Assembly (NCBI RefSeq): GCF_010993955.1
Contig: NZ_WIXL01000001.1
Span: 35,317 to 99,316, forward strand
From: Oceanobacillus halotolerans
GTDB lineage: Bacteria > Bacillota > Bacilli > Bacillales > Amphibacillaceae
Direction of reading: 5' to 3'
DNA length: 64,000 nt
Both the position numbers and the translations under genes were made by a program. The first letter of the stretch is position 1; each line of letters opens with the position of its first letter. This document shows, piece by piece, positions 11,107 through 23,332 of the stretch. The notes under the pieces were generated by a model. That model ran no database searches. It worked only from the letters and a program-made list of their open reading frames with translations, and was not told the origin of the DNA.

Positions 11107-13620
11107 CTAGTTGGTTTCGTTTGAATTATCTTCTGATTCAGGATCATCTACTTGTTGCTCAACTTCTTCCGCTACATCTTTTTCTTCTTTATCTTCAGCA
11201 TGTTCAATTTTAGCAACGGTAGCAACGGATTCATCTTCATGTAAACGAATAAGGCGAACACCTTGTGCATTTCGTCTTGTTCGGGAAATACCTGAAACTG
11301 GAATTCGAATTAAGACACCTGCTGCTGTAATAAGCATAAGATCTTCCTCACCTGTTACTGCTTTTACAGCTACTACATGGTCTGTCTCTGCTAGTTTACA
11401 TGTATAGATCCCTTTACCACCACGTCTTGTAATTCGATATTGATCCTCTGGTGTACGTTTACCAACACCTTTATCTGTTACATGCAATACTTCTGTACCT
11501 CTTTCCAATATTTCCATTGAAATAACTTCATCATCATCTCTTAAGGAAATACCTCTTACACCAGCTGCTGTTCTACCCATAGAACGAACTTGGTCTTCTG
11601 GGAAACGAATTAAGTATCCATTTCGAGTACCAATCATAATATCTTTTGTACCATCTGTCAGGCGAACAGATATTAACTCATCCTCATCCCGCAGCCCTAC
11701 AGCAATCAATCCACCACGGCGGATATTAGCAAAATGGGATAGTTTCGTTCGTTTGGAAATACCATGTTTTGTCGTAAAGAATAAATAATACTCATCAGAA
11801 TACGCTTCAACGGATATAACAGCATTGATCCATTCATCATTTTCAATTTGCAATAGATTAATAATAGGAAGACCTTTAGCTGTCCTGCTAAACTCTGGGA
11901 TTTCATACCCCTTTGCTCGATATACTTTTCCCTTATTCGTAAAGAAAAGGATTGTATCATGTGTAGAGGTTGACACAAGATGTTCAACAAAGTCATCTTC
12001 ATTTGTACCCATTCCTTGGATACCACGACCACCTCGTTTTTGCGTACGGTAAGTGGAGGCTGGTAAACGTTTAACATAACCTTGGTGAGTTAGCGTAATA
12101 ACAATATTTTCTTCAGGAATTAAGTCCTCATCCTCAATAAAATCAACGCCACCTAGCATAATTTCAGTACGACGGTCATCACTATAGCGTTCCTTAATAT
12201 CGATTAGCTCTTCACGGATGATTTCCAATACTTTTTCTTCATCGGCGAGTATCGCTTTTAGCTCATCAATTCGTTGTCGTAATTCTTTATATTCCTCTTC
12301 AATTTTTTCGCGCTCTAAACCAGTTAAGCGCTGCAGACGCATATCTAAGATAGCTTGTGCCTGTTTTTCAGAGAGATTAAAATTTTCCATTAACCCTTCA
12401 CGGGCAATATCTGCCGTTTTAGAGCTTCGAATTAATTCAATTACCTCATCTAAATGATCTAGAGCAACGCGTAATCCTTCTAAAATATGTGCACGTGCTT
12501 CTGCTTTTCTTAATTCAAAAGCAGTTCGTCGTTTAATAATTTCCTGTTGGTGTTTTAAATAATGTTCTAAACTTTCCTTAATTGTAAGGATTTTTGGTTT
12601 ACCTTCTACTAATGCCAACATATTAATTCCAAAAGTCGTTTGTAATGCGGTGTATTTGTATAAATTATTTAATACAACATTTGCATTCACATCACGACGA
12701 AGCTCGATTACAACGCGTAACCCATTCCGATCTGATTCATCTCTTAAATCAGTAATACCATCAATTCGCTTATCTCGAACAAGCTCAGCAATTTTTTCGA
12801 TTAATTTCGCTTTATTCACTTGATATGGTAATTCAGTTGCAATAATTTTAGATTTTCCATTAGCTAGTTCTTCAATATGCGTTTTGGCACGTACCGTAAT
12901 GGAACCTTTTCCAGTCTCATAAGCTTTACGGATTCCACTTCGACCTAAAATTTCCCCAGCAGTAGGAAAATCAGGACCATGTATATGATTTTCCATCAGC
13001 TCTTCTATTGTAATTGTCGGATCTTTACTAATTGCAAGGACTGCATCAATCGTTTCTCCCAGATTATGTGGTGGAATATTCGTAGCCATCCCAACCGCAA
13101 TACCTGATGTTCCATTTACAAGTAAATTTGGAAAACGAGCAGGAAAAACAATTGGCTCTTTTTCAGATCCATCATAGTTTTCCGTATAATCGATGGTATC
13201 TTTATTGATATCACGTAATAGTTCCATTGAAATTTTTGACATGCGAGCCTCTGTATAACGCATTGCTGCAGCAGAGTCACCATCAACTGAACCAAAATTT
13301 CCGTGGCCATCTACCAACATATTACGATAACTAAAATCTTGCGCCATTCGGACCATTGCTTCATAAACAGCAGAGTCACCATGGGGGTGATATTTACCGA
13401 TTACTTCTCCAACAATACGCGCTGATTTTTTATAAGCTTTATCAGCATGCATACCTAAATCATTCATTGCATATAATATTCTACGCTGAACTGGTTTTAG
13501 ACCGTCTCGTACATCTGGTATGGCACGTGAGACAATAACACTCATTGCGTAATCTAGGAATGATGTTCGCATTTCCTGACTGATATTAATTTCCTGAACA
13601 CTTGGACGTTGATCCACCAT
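11107..13620 (-). CDS. gyrA: DNA gyrase subunit A
   Basis: GyrA cuts and rejoins DNA in the A2B2 gyrase that introduces negative supercoils. The 837 residues include the breakage-reunion domain with catalytic Tyr122 in [10 protein letters not shown] and six beta-pinwheel repeats from about residue 505, ending in an acidic tail. The quinolone-determining region ([12 protein letters not shown]) has Ser83 and Glu87, the usual sensitive residues. GGAGG lies 7 bases before the ATG. gyrB is upstream, separated by 199 bases that include a family B repeat. The acidic, Glu/Asp-rich C-terminal tail of about 35 residues modulates supercoiling in other bacteria. Confidence 0.99.
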   Translation of the reverse strand: MVDQRPSVQEINISQEMRTSFLDYAMSVIVSRAIPDVRDGLKPVQRRILYAMNDLGMHADKAYKKSARIVGEVIGKYHPHGDSAVYEAMVRMAQDFSYRNMLVDGHGNFGSVDGDSAAAMRYTEARMSKISMELLRDINKDTIDYTENYDGSEKEPIVFPARFPNLLVNGTSGIAVGMATNIPPHNLGETIDAVLAISKDPTITIEELMENHIHGPDFPTAGEILGRSGIRKAYETGKGSITVRAKTHIEELANGKSKIIATELPYQVNKAKLIEKIAELVRDKRIDGITDLRDESDRNGLRVVIELRRDVNANVVLNNLYKYTALQTTFGINMLALVEGKPKILTIKESLEHYLKHQQEIIKRRTAFELRKAEARAHILEGLRVALDHLDEVIELIRSSKTADIAREGLMENFNLSEKQAQAILDMRLQRLTGLEREKIEEEYKELRQRIDELKAILADEEKVLEIIREELIDIKERYSDDRRTEIMLGGVDFIEDEDLIPEENIVITLTHQGYVKRLPASTYRTQKRGGRGIQGMGTNEDDFVEHLVSTSTHDTILFFTNKGKVYRAKGYEIPEFSRTAKGLPIINLLQIENDEWINAVISVEAYSDEYYLFFTTKHGISKRTKLSHFANIRRGGLIAVGLRDEDELISVRLTDGTKDIMIGTRNGYLIRFPEDQVRSMGRTAAGVRGISLRDDDEVISMEILERGTEVLHVTDKGVGKRTPEDQYRITRRGGKGIYTCKLAETDHVVAVKAVTGEEDLMLITAAGVLIRIPVSGISRTRRNAQGVRLIRLHEDESVATVAKIEHAEDKEEKDVAEEVEQQVDDPESEDNSNETN

Positions 13621-13664
13621 TAAATTACCTCCTTAAGAAAAACACTAACCTATGTTTTCCTTCG

Positions 13665-13804
13665 GCCAGTCAGATTAGAAGAAATCGCATGTATAGCCGA
13701 TTTCAACACATTTGCAGATAGGAAAGTATAAACCATCCTATCTGCATAAGTGCAACTAAGGCTTTCGCTATAAAGACCTAGCGATAAGCCAAGTTTTCTA
13801 ATAT
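13665..13804 (-). repeat. Family B dispersed repeat
   Basis: On the minus strand it reads ATTAGAAAACTTGGCTTATCGC and continues to CGAAAGCCTTAGTTGCACTTA, as in copies at 24.2 and 26.6 kb. It then diverges into a hairpin GCAGATAGGA/TCCTATCTGC. It fills the gyrB-gyrA gap in the same direction as transcription, so it would be in the gyrase mRNA. Confidence 0.75.
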
Positions 13805-13819
13805 CCTTTGCCTTTTTTT

Positions 13820-15829
<2,010 letters not shown>

Positions 15830-15843
15830 ACATATAAAAAAAC

Positions 15844-16155
15844 TTAGTTGATCGTTTCCAGATCATTCTCATCATCTATTTCCAATTCATCTGAGAAATC
15901 ATCTAATTTACTAATTGTCGATATCATGCTAGCTCGTTTCTTTAAAGTAGATACAGATAATGAACTATAATAAATAACATCGCTTGTAATGACGACCGCT
16001 TTTGCTTCATTTTTCGGCCCCACTATTTTGCTATTTATCTCTGCATTATCCATCATTTCTTCCATGATTGTGGAAGAGGTAACTACATCATAGTCAATAA
16101 TGGAAATCACATCTTTTGATTGAATGACATTATCATTGCCAATATGAATAAACAT
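15844..16155 (-). CDS. remB: Extracellular matrix regulator RemB (YaaB)
   Basis: The 103-residue protein matches the RemB/YaaB family, located between recF and gyrB in Bacillus. In B. subtilis RemB works with RemA in control of biofilm matrix genes. It is a small cytoplasmic protein without an obvious helix-turn-helix, beginning MFIHIGND and ending in an acidic tail. ATG 16155 is chosen over the upstream start because GGAGGA lies 5 bases before it and homologues begin MFIHIG. It lies 30 bases after recF and is probably in one transcript with it. Confidence 0.9.
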   Translation of the reverse strand: MFIHIGNDNVIQSKDVISIIDYDVVTSSTIMEEMMDNAEINSKIVGPKNEAKAVVITSDVIYYSSLSVSTLKKRASMISTISKLDDFSDELEIDDENDLETIN

Positions 16156-16185
16156 CGTATTCCTCCACACTTGCTAAAAATTAAA

Positions 16186-17304
16186 TTAACTTTCTTTTTC
16201 TACTGTACCATTATGCACTCGGAATAACTCTGCATTTTGTAAGGTTGAATGATTAATTCCATCAACACTCGTGGTGGAAACAAAAGTTTGTACTTTTCCT
16301 TGAATGGTATTTAGGAGATGTGATTGTCTATAATCATCAAGCTCACTCAATACATCATCAAGAAGTAAGGTAGGATATTCCCCTACTTCATTGTAAATAA
16401 GCTCTAATTCAGCCAATTTCACAGAAAGAGCTGTCGTTCGTTGTTGTCCTTGTGACCCATACGTTTGTACATCCTTTTGATTAACATAAAAGGTAAGATC
16501 ATCTCGATGCGGGCCACATAAAGTAGTTCCACGTTCAATCTCTTTTTCTTCTATTTCTTGAAATTTATTTAAATAGACTGTTTCTATTATTTCCTTATTC
16601 GCTTCTTCTGATACGTCTACTGTCGGGTTATACTGAATTTCAAGGTCTTCTAACTGACGACTTATTCCATCATGAATTGGTCGTGCCCACTTACGTAATA
16701 ATTCTAAAAACAAAAAGCGTCGCTCAAGCAATGTTGCTGCATGTTGGGCTAACTGCTCCGTTAAAACAGATAACATCGTTTTATCTTGGACTTCTTTTCG
16801 TTGCATTTGTTTTAACAGCATATTGCGTTGCTTTAAAATTTTTTGATATTGTCCCAAATGATAGATATAGCGTGGTTGAATTTGTCCTAGTTCCATATCA
16901 ATAAAACGTCGTCGTATTTGTGGTGGACCTTTGACTAATGTAAGATCTTCTGGAGCAAACATCACAACATTAAATGCACCAATATAATCACTTAATCTTT
17001 TTTGTTCTAAATGATTTAGTTTTGCTTTTTTTCCTCTAGTAGATAAGATGATCTCTAAAGGTATTGATTGATTCCGTTTCGTAAGTCTACCTTCTATTTT
17101 ACCATATTCTTCGTTCCACTGTATCAATTCTTTTTCTCTAGGTGTACGATGTGACTTAGTAAAGGCTAATACATAGATTGCCTCCATCAAATTTGTTTTC
17201 CCTTGTGCATTTTCTCCAATGATCACATTAATTTTATCATCAAAGGTTACATCCAATTTTTCATAATTACGATAATGTTTTAATGTTAATTGATCAATAA
17301 ACAT
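16186..17304 (-). CDS. recF: DNA replication/repair protein RecF
   Basis: RecF is an SMC-like ATPase that loads RecA at gaps with RecO and RecR. The 372 residues show Walker A ([14 protein letters not shown], about 31-44), the ABC-type signature region ([15 protein letters not shown] near 283), and Walker B ([11 protein letters not shown] near 316). The N-terminus [14 protein letters not shown] is typical. GAGGA precedes the ATG. It sits 61 bases downstream of rlbA, in the conserved order rlbA-recF-remB-gyrB-gyrA. Confidence 0.98.
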   Translation of the reverse strand: MFIDQLTLKHYRNYEKLDVTFDDKINVIIGENAQGKTNLMEAIYVLAFTKSHRTPREKELIQWNEEYGKIEGRLTKRNQSIPLEIILSTRGKKAKLNHLEQKRLSDYIGAFNVVMFAPEDLTLVKGPPQIRRRFIDMELGQIQPRYIYHLGQYQKILKQRNMLLKQMQRKEVQDKTMLSVLTEQLAQHAATLLERRFLFLELLRKWARPIHDGISRQLEDLEIQYNPTVDVSEEANKEIIETVYLNKFQEIEEKEIERGTTLCGPHRDDLTFYVNQKDVQTYGSQGQQRTTALSVKLAELELIYNEVGEYPTLLLDDVLSELDDYRQSHLLNTIQGKVQTFVSTTSVDGINHSTLQNAELFRVHNGTVEKES

Positions 17305-17365
17305 AAAGAATTCCTCTTTTTTTCTAGCGACTTTCTACCTTTTACACAATATAATGTAGGTACCA

Positions 17366-17584
17366 TTAATCTTTCACAACAGTGAAGGTACCTACATTTT
17401 CTACTTCAACGACGTCATTTGGATAAAGTTTTCTTCCTCGACGGTGTTCTCTTTCACCATTAACGATAACACCTTGGTCTTGCAAAAACAGTTTTACCAT
17501 TCCGCCTGACTCAAGGAAATTTGCGAGTTTGATAAATTGACCCAAGGTTATATACTCAGTGTTAATACTAATTTGTTCTTCCAA
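17366..17584 (-). CDS. rlbA: S4-domain RNA-binding protein RlbA (YaaA)
   Basis: This 72-residue protein is a stand-alone S4 RNA-binding domain (ITLGQFIKLANFLESGG, VNGEREHRRGRKL), homologous to YaaA of B. subtilis, which has been linked to ribosome assembly. Three in-frame starts exist: TTG 17596, GTG 17593 and TTG 17584. I prefer 17584 because the product then aligns from the first residue with the 71-residue B. subtilis protein (ISI[D/N]TE near residue 5) and a GGTGAT site lies just before it. In B. subtilis the gene directly follows dnaN. Here about 800 bases of repeats and a terminator separate them. Confidence 0.88.
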   Translation of the reverse strand: MEEQISINTEYITLGQFIKLANFLESGGMVKLFLQDQGVIVNGEREHRRGRKLYPNDVVEVENVGTFTVVKD

Positions 17585-17770
17585 AAATATCACCAAATTC
17601 TCTTTTTTATTTTGCTTGCACGTACTTACTTCGTATACCTCTATTTTACTAAAGTTTCCTCGTGAAAGAAAGCTAATACATCTTAAAAAAATAGCTGTTT
17701 TTTAAAAGATAGTTGCTTTAGTATAAAACCTCTTTCATATAAGATGTATTATGCACTAGCTTACCGTTCC

Positions 17771-17943
17771 GGCAGAATACTTCGCTTTCACCAGGGGCAC
17801 AAGTGCGAGCATCTGTTCAAACTTGTCGTTTTCACAGTGTCTTCGTAGCCATGGACACGGCCTCAGCCTCCCGTGACGCACAGAACACTTCTTCCGGGGT
17901 CTTCGGACACGTGTTGTTTCCATAGGAGTCTACGTATTCTGCC
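17771..17943 (-). repeat. Family A repeat, long form, variant arms
   Basis: The arms are GGCAGAATAC (17771-17780) and GTATTCTGCC (17934-17943), exact complements yet different from every other copy. The inner helix is also different but paired: CCATGGA (17849-17855) with TCCATAG (17919-17925). It carries the 58-base module. Confidence 0.85.
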
Positions 17944-18150
17944 TCCACTAGTAGAGATTTTCTAATCAACAAGTAATTAAAACCCATGAAATCAACTTGT
18001 CGTAGAGTTCATCTTACTTAAGCCTAAAAAAATTATCCTAAGCTCTGGAAAATGCGAGTCTCTTCAGGAATAGGAGTCGACTTTCCTCCGCTCCAATCAA
18101 CTATTGTATAGTACGCAAATACATGATAAAACATAGCTCAAATCAGCGGA

Positions 18151-18259
18151 GGAAATACACGTAGACTCCTGCGGGAGGAAAGGCCTAGATGAGACCCCGC
18201 AAACGAGGAACGAGTTGAGGAGGCTCAACAGCCACCCGCGGAAAGCGAAGTGTATTTCC
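18151..18259 (+). repeat. Family A repeat, short form
   Basis: Arms GGAAATACAC (18151-18160) and GTGTATTTCC (18250-18259); inner helix CTGCGGG (18169-18175) with CCCGCGG (18235-18241); hairpin GTTGAG/CTCAAC between. The length is 109 bases, identical to the short copy at 24492-24600. The 58-base module is absent. Confidence 0.88.
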
Positions 18260-18341
18260 GAAGCGAGTAAACGCTCTAAACATCACTTTAAGTTATGTCG
18301 CATAATATACATTATGCGACATAGGGTCAATAGAAAAGGAT

Positions 18342-18376
18342 AAAGCTCTTACCTTATTCAGATAAGAGCTTTATTA
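18342..18376 (-). terminator. Terminator of dnaN
   Basis: The stem AAAGCTCTTA (18342-18351) with TAAGAGCTTT (18363-18372) lies 30 bases past the dnaN stop. It would uncouple dnaN from rlbA-recF, which are cotranscribed in B. subtilis. Confidence 0.8.
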
Positions 18377-18403
18377 ATAGCTTGTCCTAAATTTTGAAGA
18401 TCA

Positions 18404-19540
18404 TTAATACGTCCGGACAGGTAAAATCAATTGCAAAATTGGATCATTGTTAGCTGGACGAATAATAAATGGCCTCATTGCACCAGTAAAATCTATTTTC
18501 ACTTCATCGTATTCAATTGCTTTTAACGCATCTAACATATATTTCGAACTGAATGATATTTTTAATTCTTCTCCCTGAATGCTATCAACATTTACTTCTT
18601 CAACAACACGTCCAACCTCAGGTGAATTACCAGTAATTTCAACAATTTGATTACTCTTTGTTGTTAATTTAACGACATTATTTCGGTCTTCTTTAGCTAA
18701 AAGGGAAGCACGATCAATTGTATTTAGTAACTCTTTTGTTTTTATATGAATAACCGTTTTACTTTGATCAGGTATTAAACGAGATGTTTCTGGATAATTC
18801 CCATCTAGTAATCGGGACAAGAAATTTAGATGTTTAGTTCTAAATAGGATTTGATTATTCGTAACACTGATTTCTACCGTTTCTTCTGAATCATCTAGAA
18901 TTTTGGAAAGCTCATTTAAACTTTTTCCAGGAACAACAACACTTGAGAATGATACATTTGTTGAGTCCATCGGAATTTCACGTGAAGCAAGTCGATGACT
19001 ATCTGTTGCTGTAAAAGATAGTTTGTTATCTTCTAATTTTAAATTAACCCCTGTTAATATCGGTCTTGTTTCCATTGTTGATACGGCAAAAACAGTTTGC
19101 TTAATTAAGTTTTTTAATAAATCAATCGGTAATTCAAAGCTTTCATCTGTCTGTAGTTTTGGCAATTGTGGATATTCATCTGCATCTTGGCCATTAAGAT
19201 TAAATTCTGCTTTTCCAGAACGAATCGTTACATTTAAGTTAGCATCCGCTTCTACTTCAACTGTTTTTTCTGGTAATTTACGAACAATCTCTGGAAAATA
19301 GCGTGCTTGTAAGACGATACTGCCTTCTTCTATTTGCTCAATATGAACGATACCCTCTTCTTCTACTGGTATATGGGATTCAATAGAAATATCAGAGTTA
19401 CTACCAGTTAATAAAAGTCCATTCTTTTTCGCTTCAATTTTCATTCCAGTCAAAATAGGAATAGCAGTTCTTGCTGATATTGCTTTCATGACATCCTGCA
19501 CACTAGCAATTAGTTTGTCGCGTTGAACGATAAATTTCAT
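18404..19540 (-). CDS. dnaN: DNA polymerase III beta subunit (sliding clamp)
   Basis: DnaN forms the ring that tethers the replicative polymerase to DNA and serves as a hub for mismatch repair, HBsu-independent clamp partners and Hda-like regulators such as YabA. The 378 residues read MKFIVQRDKLIASVQDV at the start and end in LILPVRTY, as expected, with three repeated clamp domains of about 125 residues. GGGGG lies 8 bases before the ATG. It is 183 bases downstream of dnaA, with DnaA boxes and an AT-rich tract in the gap. Confidence 0.99.
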   Translation of the reverse strand: MKFIVQRDKLIASVQDVMKAISARTAIPILTGMKIEAKKNGLLLTGSNSDISIESHIPVEEEGIVHIEQIEEGSIVLQARYFPEIVRKLPEKTVEVEADANLNVTIRSGKAEFNLNGQDADEYPQLPKLQTDESFELPIDLLKNLIKQTVFAVSTMETRPILTGVNLKLEDNKLSFTATDSHRLASREIPMDSTNVSFSSVVVPGKSLNELSKILDDSEETVEISVTNNQILFRTKHLNFLSRLLDGNYPETSRLIPDQSKTVIHIKTKELLNTIDRASLLAKEDRNNVVKLTTKSNQIVEITGNSPEVGRVVEEVNVDSIQGEELKISFSSKYMLDALKAIEYDEVKIDFTGAMRPFIIRPANNDPILQLILPVRTY

Positions 19541-19723
19541 AAAATATTTCCCCCTAGTGGAAGTAATCTATATATCTTTTATTTATAAAATATAATAATA
19601 AAAGTAATAAGGCTTGTGATTATGTGGATAACTAAGAAATGGTTTTGTATATCAACTTATCCCCATGTGGGTAAAGTGTGAACAAGTATGAACCTGTTAT
19701 CCACGCTATTCACATGTGGATAA
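19541..19723. other. oriC, dnaA-dnaN part: DnaA boxes and AT-rich unwinding tract
   Basis: Two perfect DnaA boxes (TGTGGATAA at 19623-19631 and 19715-19723) and three one-mismatch boxes (TTATCCCCA 19658-19666, TGTGGGTAA 19666-19674, TTATCCACG 19697-19705) are followed by an AT-only stretch at about 19569-19610. In Bacillus the duplex unwinding element lies here, next to the dnaA-proximal boxes. Gene strand also switches around this locus. Confidence 0.88.
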
Positions 19724-21076
19724 CTAAATTGATTTGATTTGTTCTTTAATTTCTTCAATTTCCTTACTTAAAAGGGTATCATTTTCCATCATTTTTGCTA
19801 TTTTTTCATGTGCATGGATAACGGTAGTATGATCACGGCCACCAAATTCCTCTCCTATTTTCGGAAGAGAAAAGTCGGTTAATTCACGTGATAAATACAT
19901 TGCTATTTGTCTAGGAAAAGCAATAGATTTCGTCCGTTTTTTCGCTAACATTTCTTCTAATTTGACATTATATTTTTCCCCAACAACTTCTTGAATTCCC
20001 TTTATTGTAACCACTTTTGGTTTCCTACTTGGAATGATATCTTTTAACGCATCAGCAGCTAATGAAGCATCAATATCTTGGTTCACTAAAGAAGAATAGG
20101 CGACAACTCGTATGAGAGCACCTTCTAATTCTCGGATATTCGTATCTATCTGGTTAGCGATATAAAGCATTACTTCATTAGGAATATCTAATCCTTCTGC
20201 TTTGGCCTTTTTATTTAAGATAGCAATACGTGTTTCTAAATCTGGAGGTGTAATATCTGTGATTAATCCCCATTCAAAACGTGATCGTAAGCGATCCTCT
20301 AATGTTGGGATTTCTTTAGGAGGACGATCACTCGAAATGATTATTTGCTTACTTTCTTCATGCAAGGTATTAAATGTATGGAAAAACTCCTCTTGTGTTG
20401 ATTCTTTCCCAGCAATAAATTGGATATCATCAATTAATAAGACATCGACATTACGGTATTTGTTGCGAAAATTAATGGTTTTATTATCCATAATGGCATT
20501 AATAAATTCGTTGGTAAATTTTTCCGAAGTTAAGTATACTACATTTGCATTTGGGTTATGTTCGAGTACATAGTGTCCGATTGCATGCATTAAGTGGGTT
20601 TTCCCTAATCCGACACCACCATAAATAAACAATGGATTATATGCATTAGCAGGTGCCTCGGCAACCGCTAATGAAGCAGCATGGGCAAACCGATTGCCTG
20701 ATCCGATGACAAATGTATCAAATGTATATTTCGAATTTAGCATCGTTTTCGGGGACTCTGTACCAGAATCATTTTGTATTGGTGTTGCTGCTTTAGGTGA
20801 TGGATTCGTTTCTTCTTCTGTAGTTTGTAACTCTGGAATAATGAATTTTATCGATAATGGTGTCCCAGTAATGTTCCCAATAATATTTGTTATTAAGGAT
20901 GTATAATGCCCTTCTAACCAATCACGTGCAAATTCATTAGGAGCTGCGATAATTAAGGTATCTTCGTTAATTCGTAATGCTTTTGTGTTTTTAAGCCACG
21001 TGTCAAAACTAGGTTTACTAATTTTCTCTTCTATTTTTTCTAATGTCGCAGTCCATAACTCCTCAATATTATTCAA
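19724..21076 (-). CDS. dnaA: Chromosomal replication initiator DnaA
   Basis: DnaA binds its boxes at oriC, forms a filament and opens the DNA. The 450 residues have domain I (about 1-85), a linker, the AAA+ domain III with Walker [11 protein letters not shown] and Walker B LLIDDIQF, sensor [10 protein letters not shown], and the domain IV helix-turn-helix with [15 protein letters not shown]. The start is TTG with AGGGGTG 6 bases upstream. The last DnaA box of the downstream cluster abuts the stop codon. Boxes upstream (21230-21590) indicate autoregulation. Confidence 0.99.
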   Translation of the reverse strand: MNNIEELWTATLEKIEEKISKPSFDTWLKNTKALRINEDTLIIAAPNEFARDWLEGHYTSLITNIIGNITGTPLSIKFIIPELQTTEEETNPSPKAATPIQNDSGTESPKTMLNSKYTFDTFVIGSGNRFAHAASLAVAEAPANAYNPLFIYGGVGLGKTHLMHAIGHYVLEHNPNANVVYLTSEKFTNEFINAIMDNKTINFRNKYRNVDVLLIDDIQFIAGKESTQEEFFHTFNTLHEESKQIIISSDRPPKEIPTLEDRLRSRFEWGLITDITPPDLETRIAILNKKAKAEGLDIPNEVMLYIANQIDTNIRELEGALIRVVAYSSLVNQDIDASLAADALKDIIPSRKPKVVTIKGIQEVVGEKYNVKLEEMLAKKRTKSIAFPRQIAMYLSRELTDFSLPKIGEEFGGRDHTTVIHAHEKIAKMMENDTLLSKEIEEIKEQIKSI

Positions 21077-21229
21077 CTATGTCACCCCTTTCGGTAGTAG
21101 ATGATAGAAAAAGCCTCTCTCGATCCTTCTACTGAATAGAAAGATGGAAAGGCATTTTTGCATAAACATTTAAAAACTAGCATAGGCTATGAATATAGAA
21201 AATAATGCTAGTAAATTGGAATGATATGA

Positions 21230-21590
21230 AATTTTAGTTGTGGACAGTCTATCCTATAACATACAGTAGATCATAACTTTTATATACATCATTCACAAAC
21301 ATGTTGATAAGTCTGCACACATAGATGTTAATAAATATCCACATGATATCCACAGATTGTGGAAAACTTTTAATATAGAATCACCTATACACATATTAAA
21401 ACACAAATATAATACCAAATAAAACCTTAATTTGCAATGGTTTTTTGACAGTTATCCACAATTTCTATAGCTTGTAGATATTTACTATCCACACCACTAT
21501 ATTTTGTGATTAACATGTCGATATGTGTTGTGGATAATAAAATGATATCGAAAAATGTTGAACAAGGATTTGTGGATAAAAATAATTCCA
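21230..21590. other. oriC, upstream part: DnaA-box cluster between dnaA and rpmH
   Basis: Perfect boxes lie at 21452-21460 (TTATCCACA), 21529-21537 and 21571-21579 (TGTGGATAA). One-mismatch boxes lie at 21302-21310, 21335-21343, 21346-21354 and 21485-21493. The region is AT-rich and lacks a credible gene. Together with 19541-19723 it makes the bipartite origin typical of Bacillus. The 615-base gap 21077-21691 also holds the rpmH promoter. Confidence 0.88.
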
Positions 21591-21597
21591 TGTGAAG

Positions 21598-21627
21598 TTG
21601 ACAAATAACTAATGAATTCCTTATAAT
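21598..21627 (+). promoter_or_regulatory. SigA-type promoter of rpmH
   Basis: A perfect TTGACA (21598-21603) and a perfect TATAAT (21622-21627) are 18 bases apart. The start would lie about 55 bases before the rpmH ATG. A DnaA box ends 19 bases upstream of the -35, so DnaA may influence it. Confidence 0.88.
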
Positions 21628-21691
21628 AGTTGAGACTGTCTATTGGATTAGTTTTAAATGAGTTTTTATTCCTCGAGGAGGTGCAAGATAG

Positions 21692-21825
<134 letters not shown>

Positions 21826-21826
<1 letters not shown>

Positions 21827-21855
21827 ACCACTGAACACTATCAGTGGTCTTTTTA
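21826..21855 (+). terminator. Terminator after rpmH
   Basis: The stem GACCACTGA (21826-21834) with TCAGTGGTC (21841-21849) is followed by TTTTT and starts at the last base of the stop codon. It may be a partial terminator controlling the L34 to RnpA ratio. Confidence 0.9.
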
Positions 21856-21932
21856 CTAGGATAAGCAGTGTTTCTCAGTTATATCTCATTTTGGAGGAAA
21901 AAGTTGGGGTACACTGCTTATTTTTTTAACAC

Positions 21933-22053
21933 TTAGGAAAGCATAAAATTTCAGCTAAGAAGTCACATCCAACGTTGCTAAAATTTTGATGTACAAAGTA
22001 TAAGAAAAACTAACACATTCGCTAAAGGACGAGCGAATGCGAGTTTTTCTAAT
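21933..22053 (+). repeat. Family C dispersed hairpin repeat, full copy
   Basis: It begins TTAGGAAAGCATAAAATTTC, contains an AAATTTCAGC/GCTAAAATTT helix, and ends in the long hairpin AGAAAAACT-ACACATTCGC / GCGAATGCGAGTTTTTCT. It is about 120 bases, nearly identical in layout to 35097-35215. It lies in the rpmH-rnpA gap, sense to the transcript. Confidence 0.85.
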
Positions 22054-22127
22054 GATCTCGTATATACTAACTAGTGTTTTGCCTAACATAATTCGGTAGA
22101 CAAGTTCTATAACATGTGGTGATCGTT

Positions 22128-22484
22128 ATGAAGAAGGTATTTCGTATAAAAGATAATAAAGAATTTCAGTATGTGTTTAAGCATGGTAGAACATTTGCTA
22201 ACCGACAGCTTGTTATATATTATATGTATAAAGAAGACCAAAAACATTTTCGTATTGGTTTATCGGTGGGAAAGAAGATTGGAAATGCTGTAATGCGAAA
22301 TCAAATTAAACGCTATTTGCGGCAAGCTTTTCATGAGCTAGAAGACGATATTCAGCCAATGTATGATATCGTCATTATTGCCAGGCAACCAACTAAATCG
22401 ATGAGTTTTCACCAAATCAAGAAAAGTTTAACCCATTTGCTCTATAAAGAACGTCTATTAAAAAATAAAAGTAAATTAAGGTAA
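22128..22484 (+). CDS. rnpA: Ribonuclease P protein component
   Basis: RnpA is the basic protein partner of the RNase P ribozyme that makes mature tRNA 5' ends. The 118 residues contain the RNR signature region ([22 protein letters not shown]). ATG 22128 is chosen: GGTGAT lies 4 bases before it and [13 protein letters not shown] matches homologue starts, while the ORF extends four codons further up. It is 92 bases upstream of yidC. The gap to rpmH is larger than in B. subtilis because of a family C repeat. Confidence 0.97.
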   Translation: MKKVFRIKDNKEFQYVFKHGRTFANRQLVIYYMYKEDQKHFRIGLSVGKKIGNAVMRNQIKRYLRQAFHELEDDIQPMYDIVIIARQPTKSMSFHQIKKSLTHLLYKERLLKNKSKLR

Positions 22485-22576
22485 AATAGGATTATTATAG
22501 AATCTTGTATTGTATTAATGCTAAAATAGAAATTAAAGTGCTTACACAGTTGTTTTCTTAGTTAGGAGGAACTACA

Positions 22577-23332
22577 TTGCGTAAAAAGATTTTCTTGCTT
22601 GCAATAATAATAGGGTTGCTAGCAATACTTTCTGGTTGTATGGAAATTGATCAACCAATTACACCAGAAAGTGAAGGAATTTGGAATAAATATTTTGTAT
22701 ATCCATTATCATGGGTGCTTACTTACTTTGCAGAATTATTTACTGAGGACTATGGGTTATCCATTGTAATTGTAACCATTATTATACGGTTAGTACTATT
22801 ACCATTGAATGTGAAACAATTAAAAAGTTCTAAAGCAATGCAAGATATTCAACCAGAATTAAAAGAGATTCAGCAGAAGTATAGTTCAAAAGATGCAAAC
22901 ACGCAGCAAAAATTACAACAGGAAACGATGCAATTATTCCAAAAGCATGGTGTTAATCCGTTAGCTGGTTGTTTGCCTATTTTTGTTCAAATGCCAATTT
23001 TGATTGCGATGTATCATGCGATTATGCGTACAACGGAAATTCAGACACATAATTTCTTATGGTTTGAGTTGGGTTCACCAGATATGATTCTACCAATTAT
23101 TGCTGGTGCAGCAACTTTCCTACAACAGAAATTAATGATGGCAGGTAGTCCTGCAGCTCAAAATCCACAAATGATGGTTATGTTATATATGATGCCGATC
23201 ATGATTACAGTATTTGCATTCTTCTTCCCAGCAGCATTGGCATTATACTGGGTAATTGGTAATATCTTTATGGTTATTCAAACACTACTGATACGTAATC
23301 CTATGATGAATAATGGGGGAGACAAAAAGTGA
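22577..23332 (+). CDS. yidC: Membrane protein insertase YidC (SpoIIIJ type)
   Basis: YidC inserts and folds membrane proteins; the SpoIIIJ paralogue in B. subtilis is needed for sigma-G activity in the forespore. The 251-residue lipoprotein has a lipobox LAILSGC with Cys21, then five membrane segments. The basic cytoplasmic loop between the first two, and VRLVLLPL-type residues ([14 protein letters not shown] near 75), are typical. The start is TTG behind AGGAGG. It overlaps jag by 4 bases, the conserved spoIIIJ-jag pairing. Confidence 0.97.
   Translation: MRKKIFLLAIIIGLLAILSGCMEIDQPITPESEGIWNKYFVYPLSWVLTYFAELFTEDYGLSIVIVTIIIRLVLLPLNVKQLKSSKAMQDIQPELKEIQQKYSSKDANTQQKLQQETMQLFQKHGVNPLAGCLPIFVQMPILIAMYHAIMRTTEIQTHNFLWFELGSPDMILPIIAGAATFLQQKLMMAGSPAAQNPQMMVMLYMMPIMITVFAFFFPAALALYWVIGNIFMVIQTLLIRNPMMNNGGDKK

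Larger units (their letters stand above)
17688..18340. repeat. Compound family A element between dnaN and rlbA
   Basis: The 820-base gap 17585-18403 holds no gene. It contains a left boundary like other A elements (GCTGTTTTTTAAAAGATAG at about 17694), an inverted copy (17771-17943), a truncated inverted tail (about 18060-18093), a conserved 57-base spacer starting CTCCAATCAACT, a direct copy (18151-18259), and a near-palindromic end (GTCGCATAAT / ATTATGCGAC at 18298-18321). Confidence 0.7.

Noticed and set aside
22116-22127. Upstream start of rnpA
   Set aside because: The region contains the ribosome-binding site of the ATG at 22128; homologues start there.
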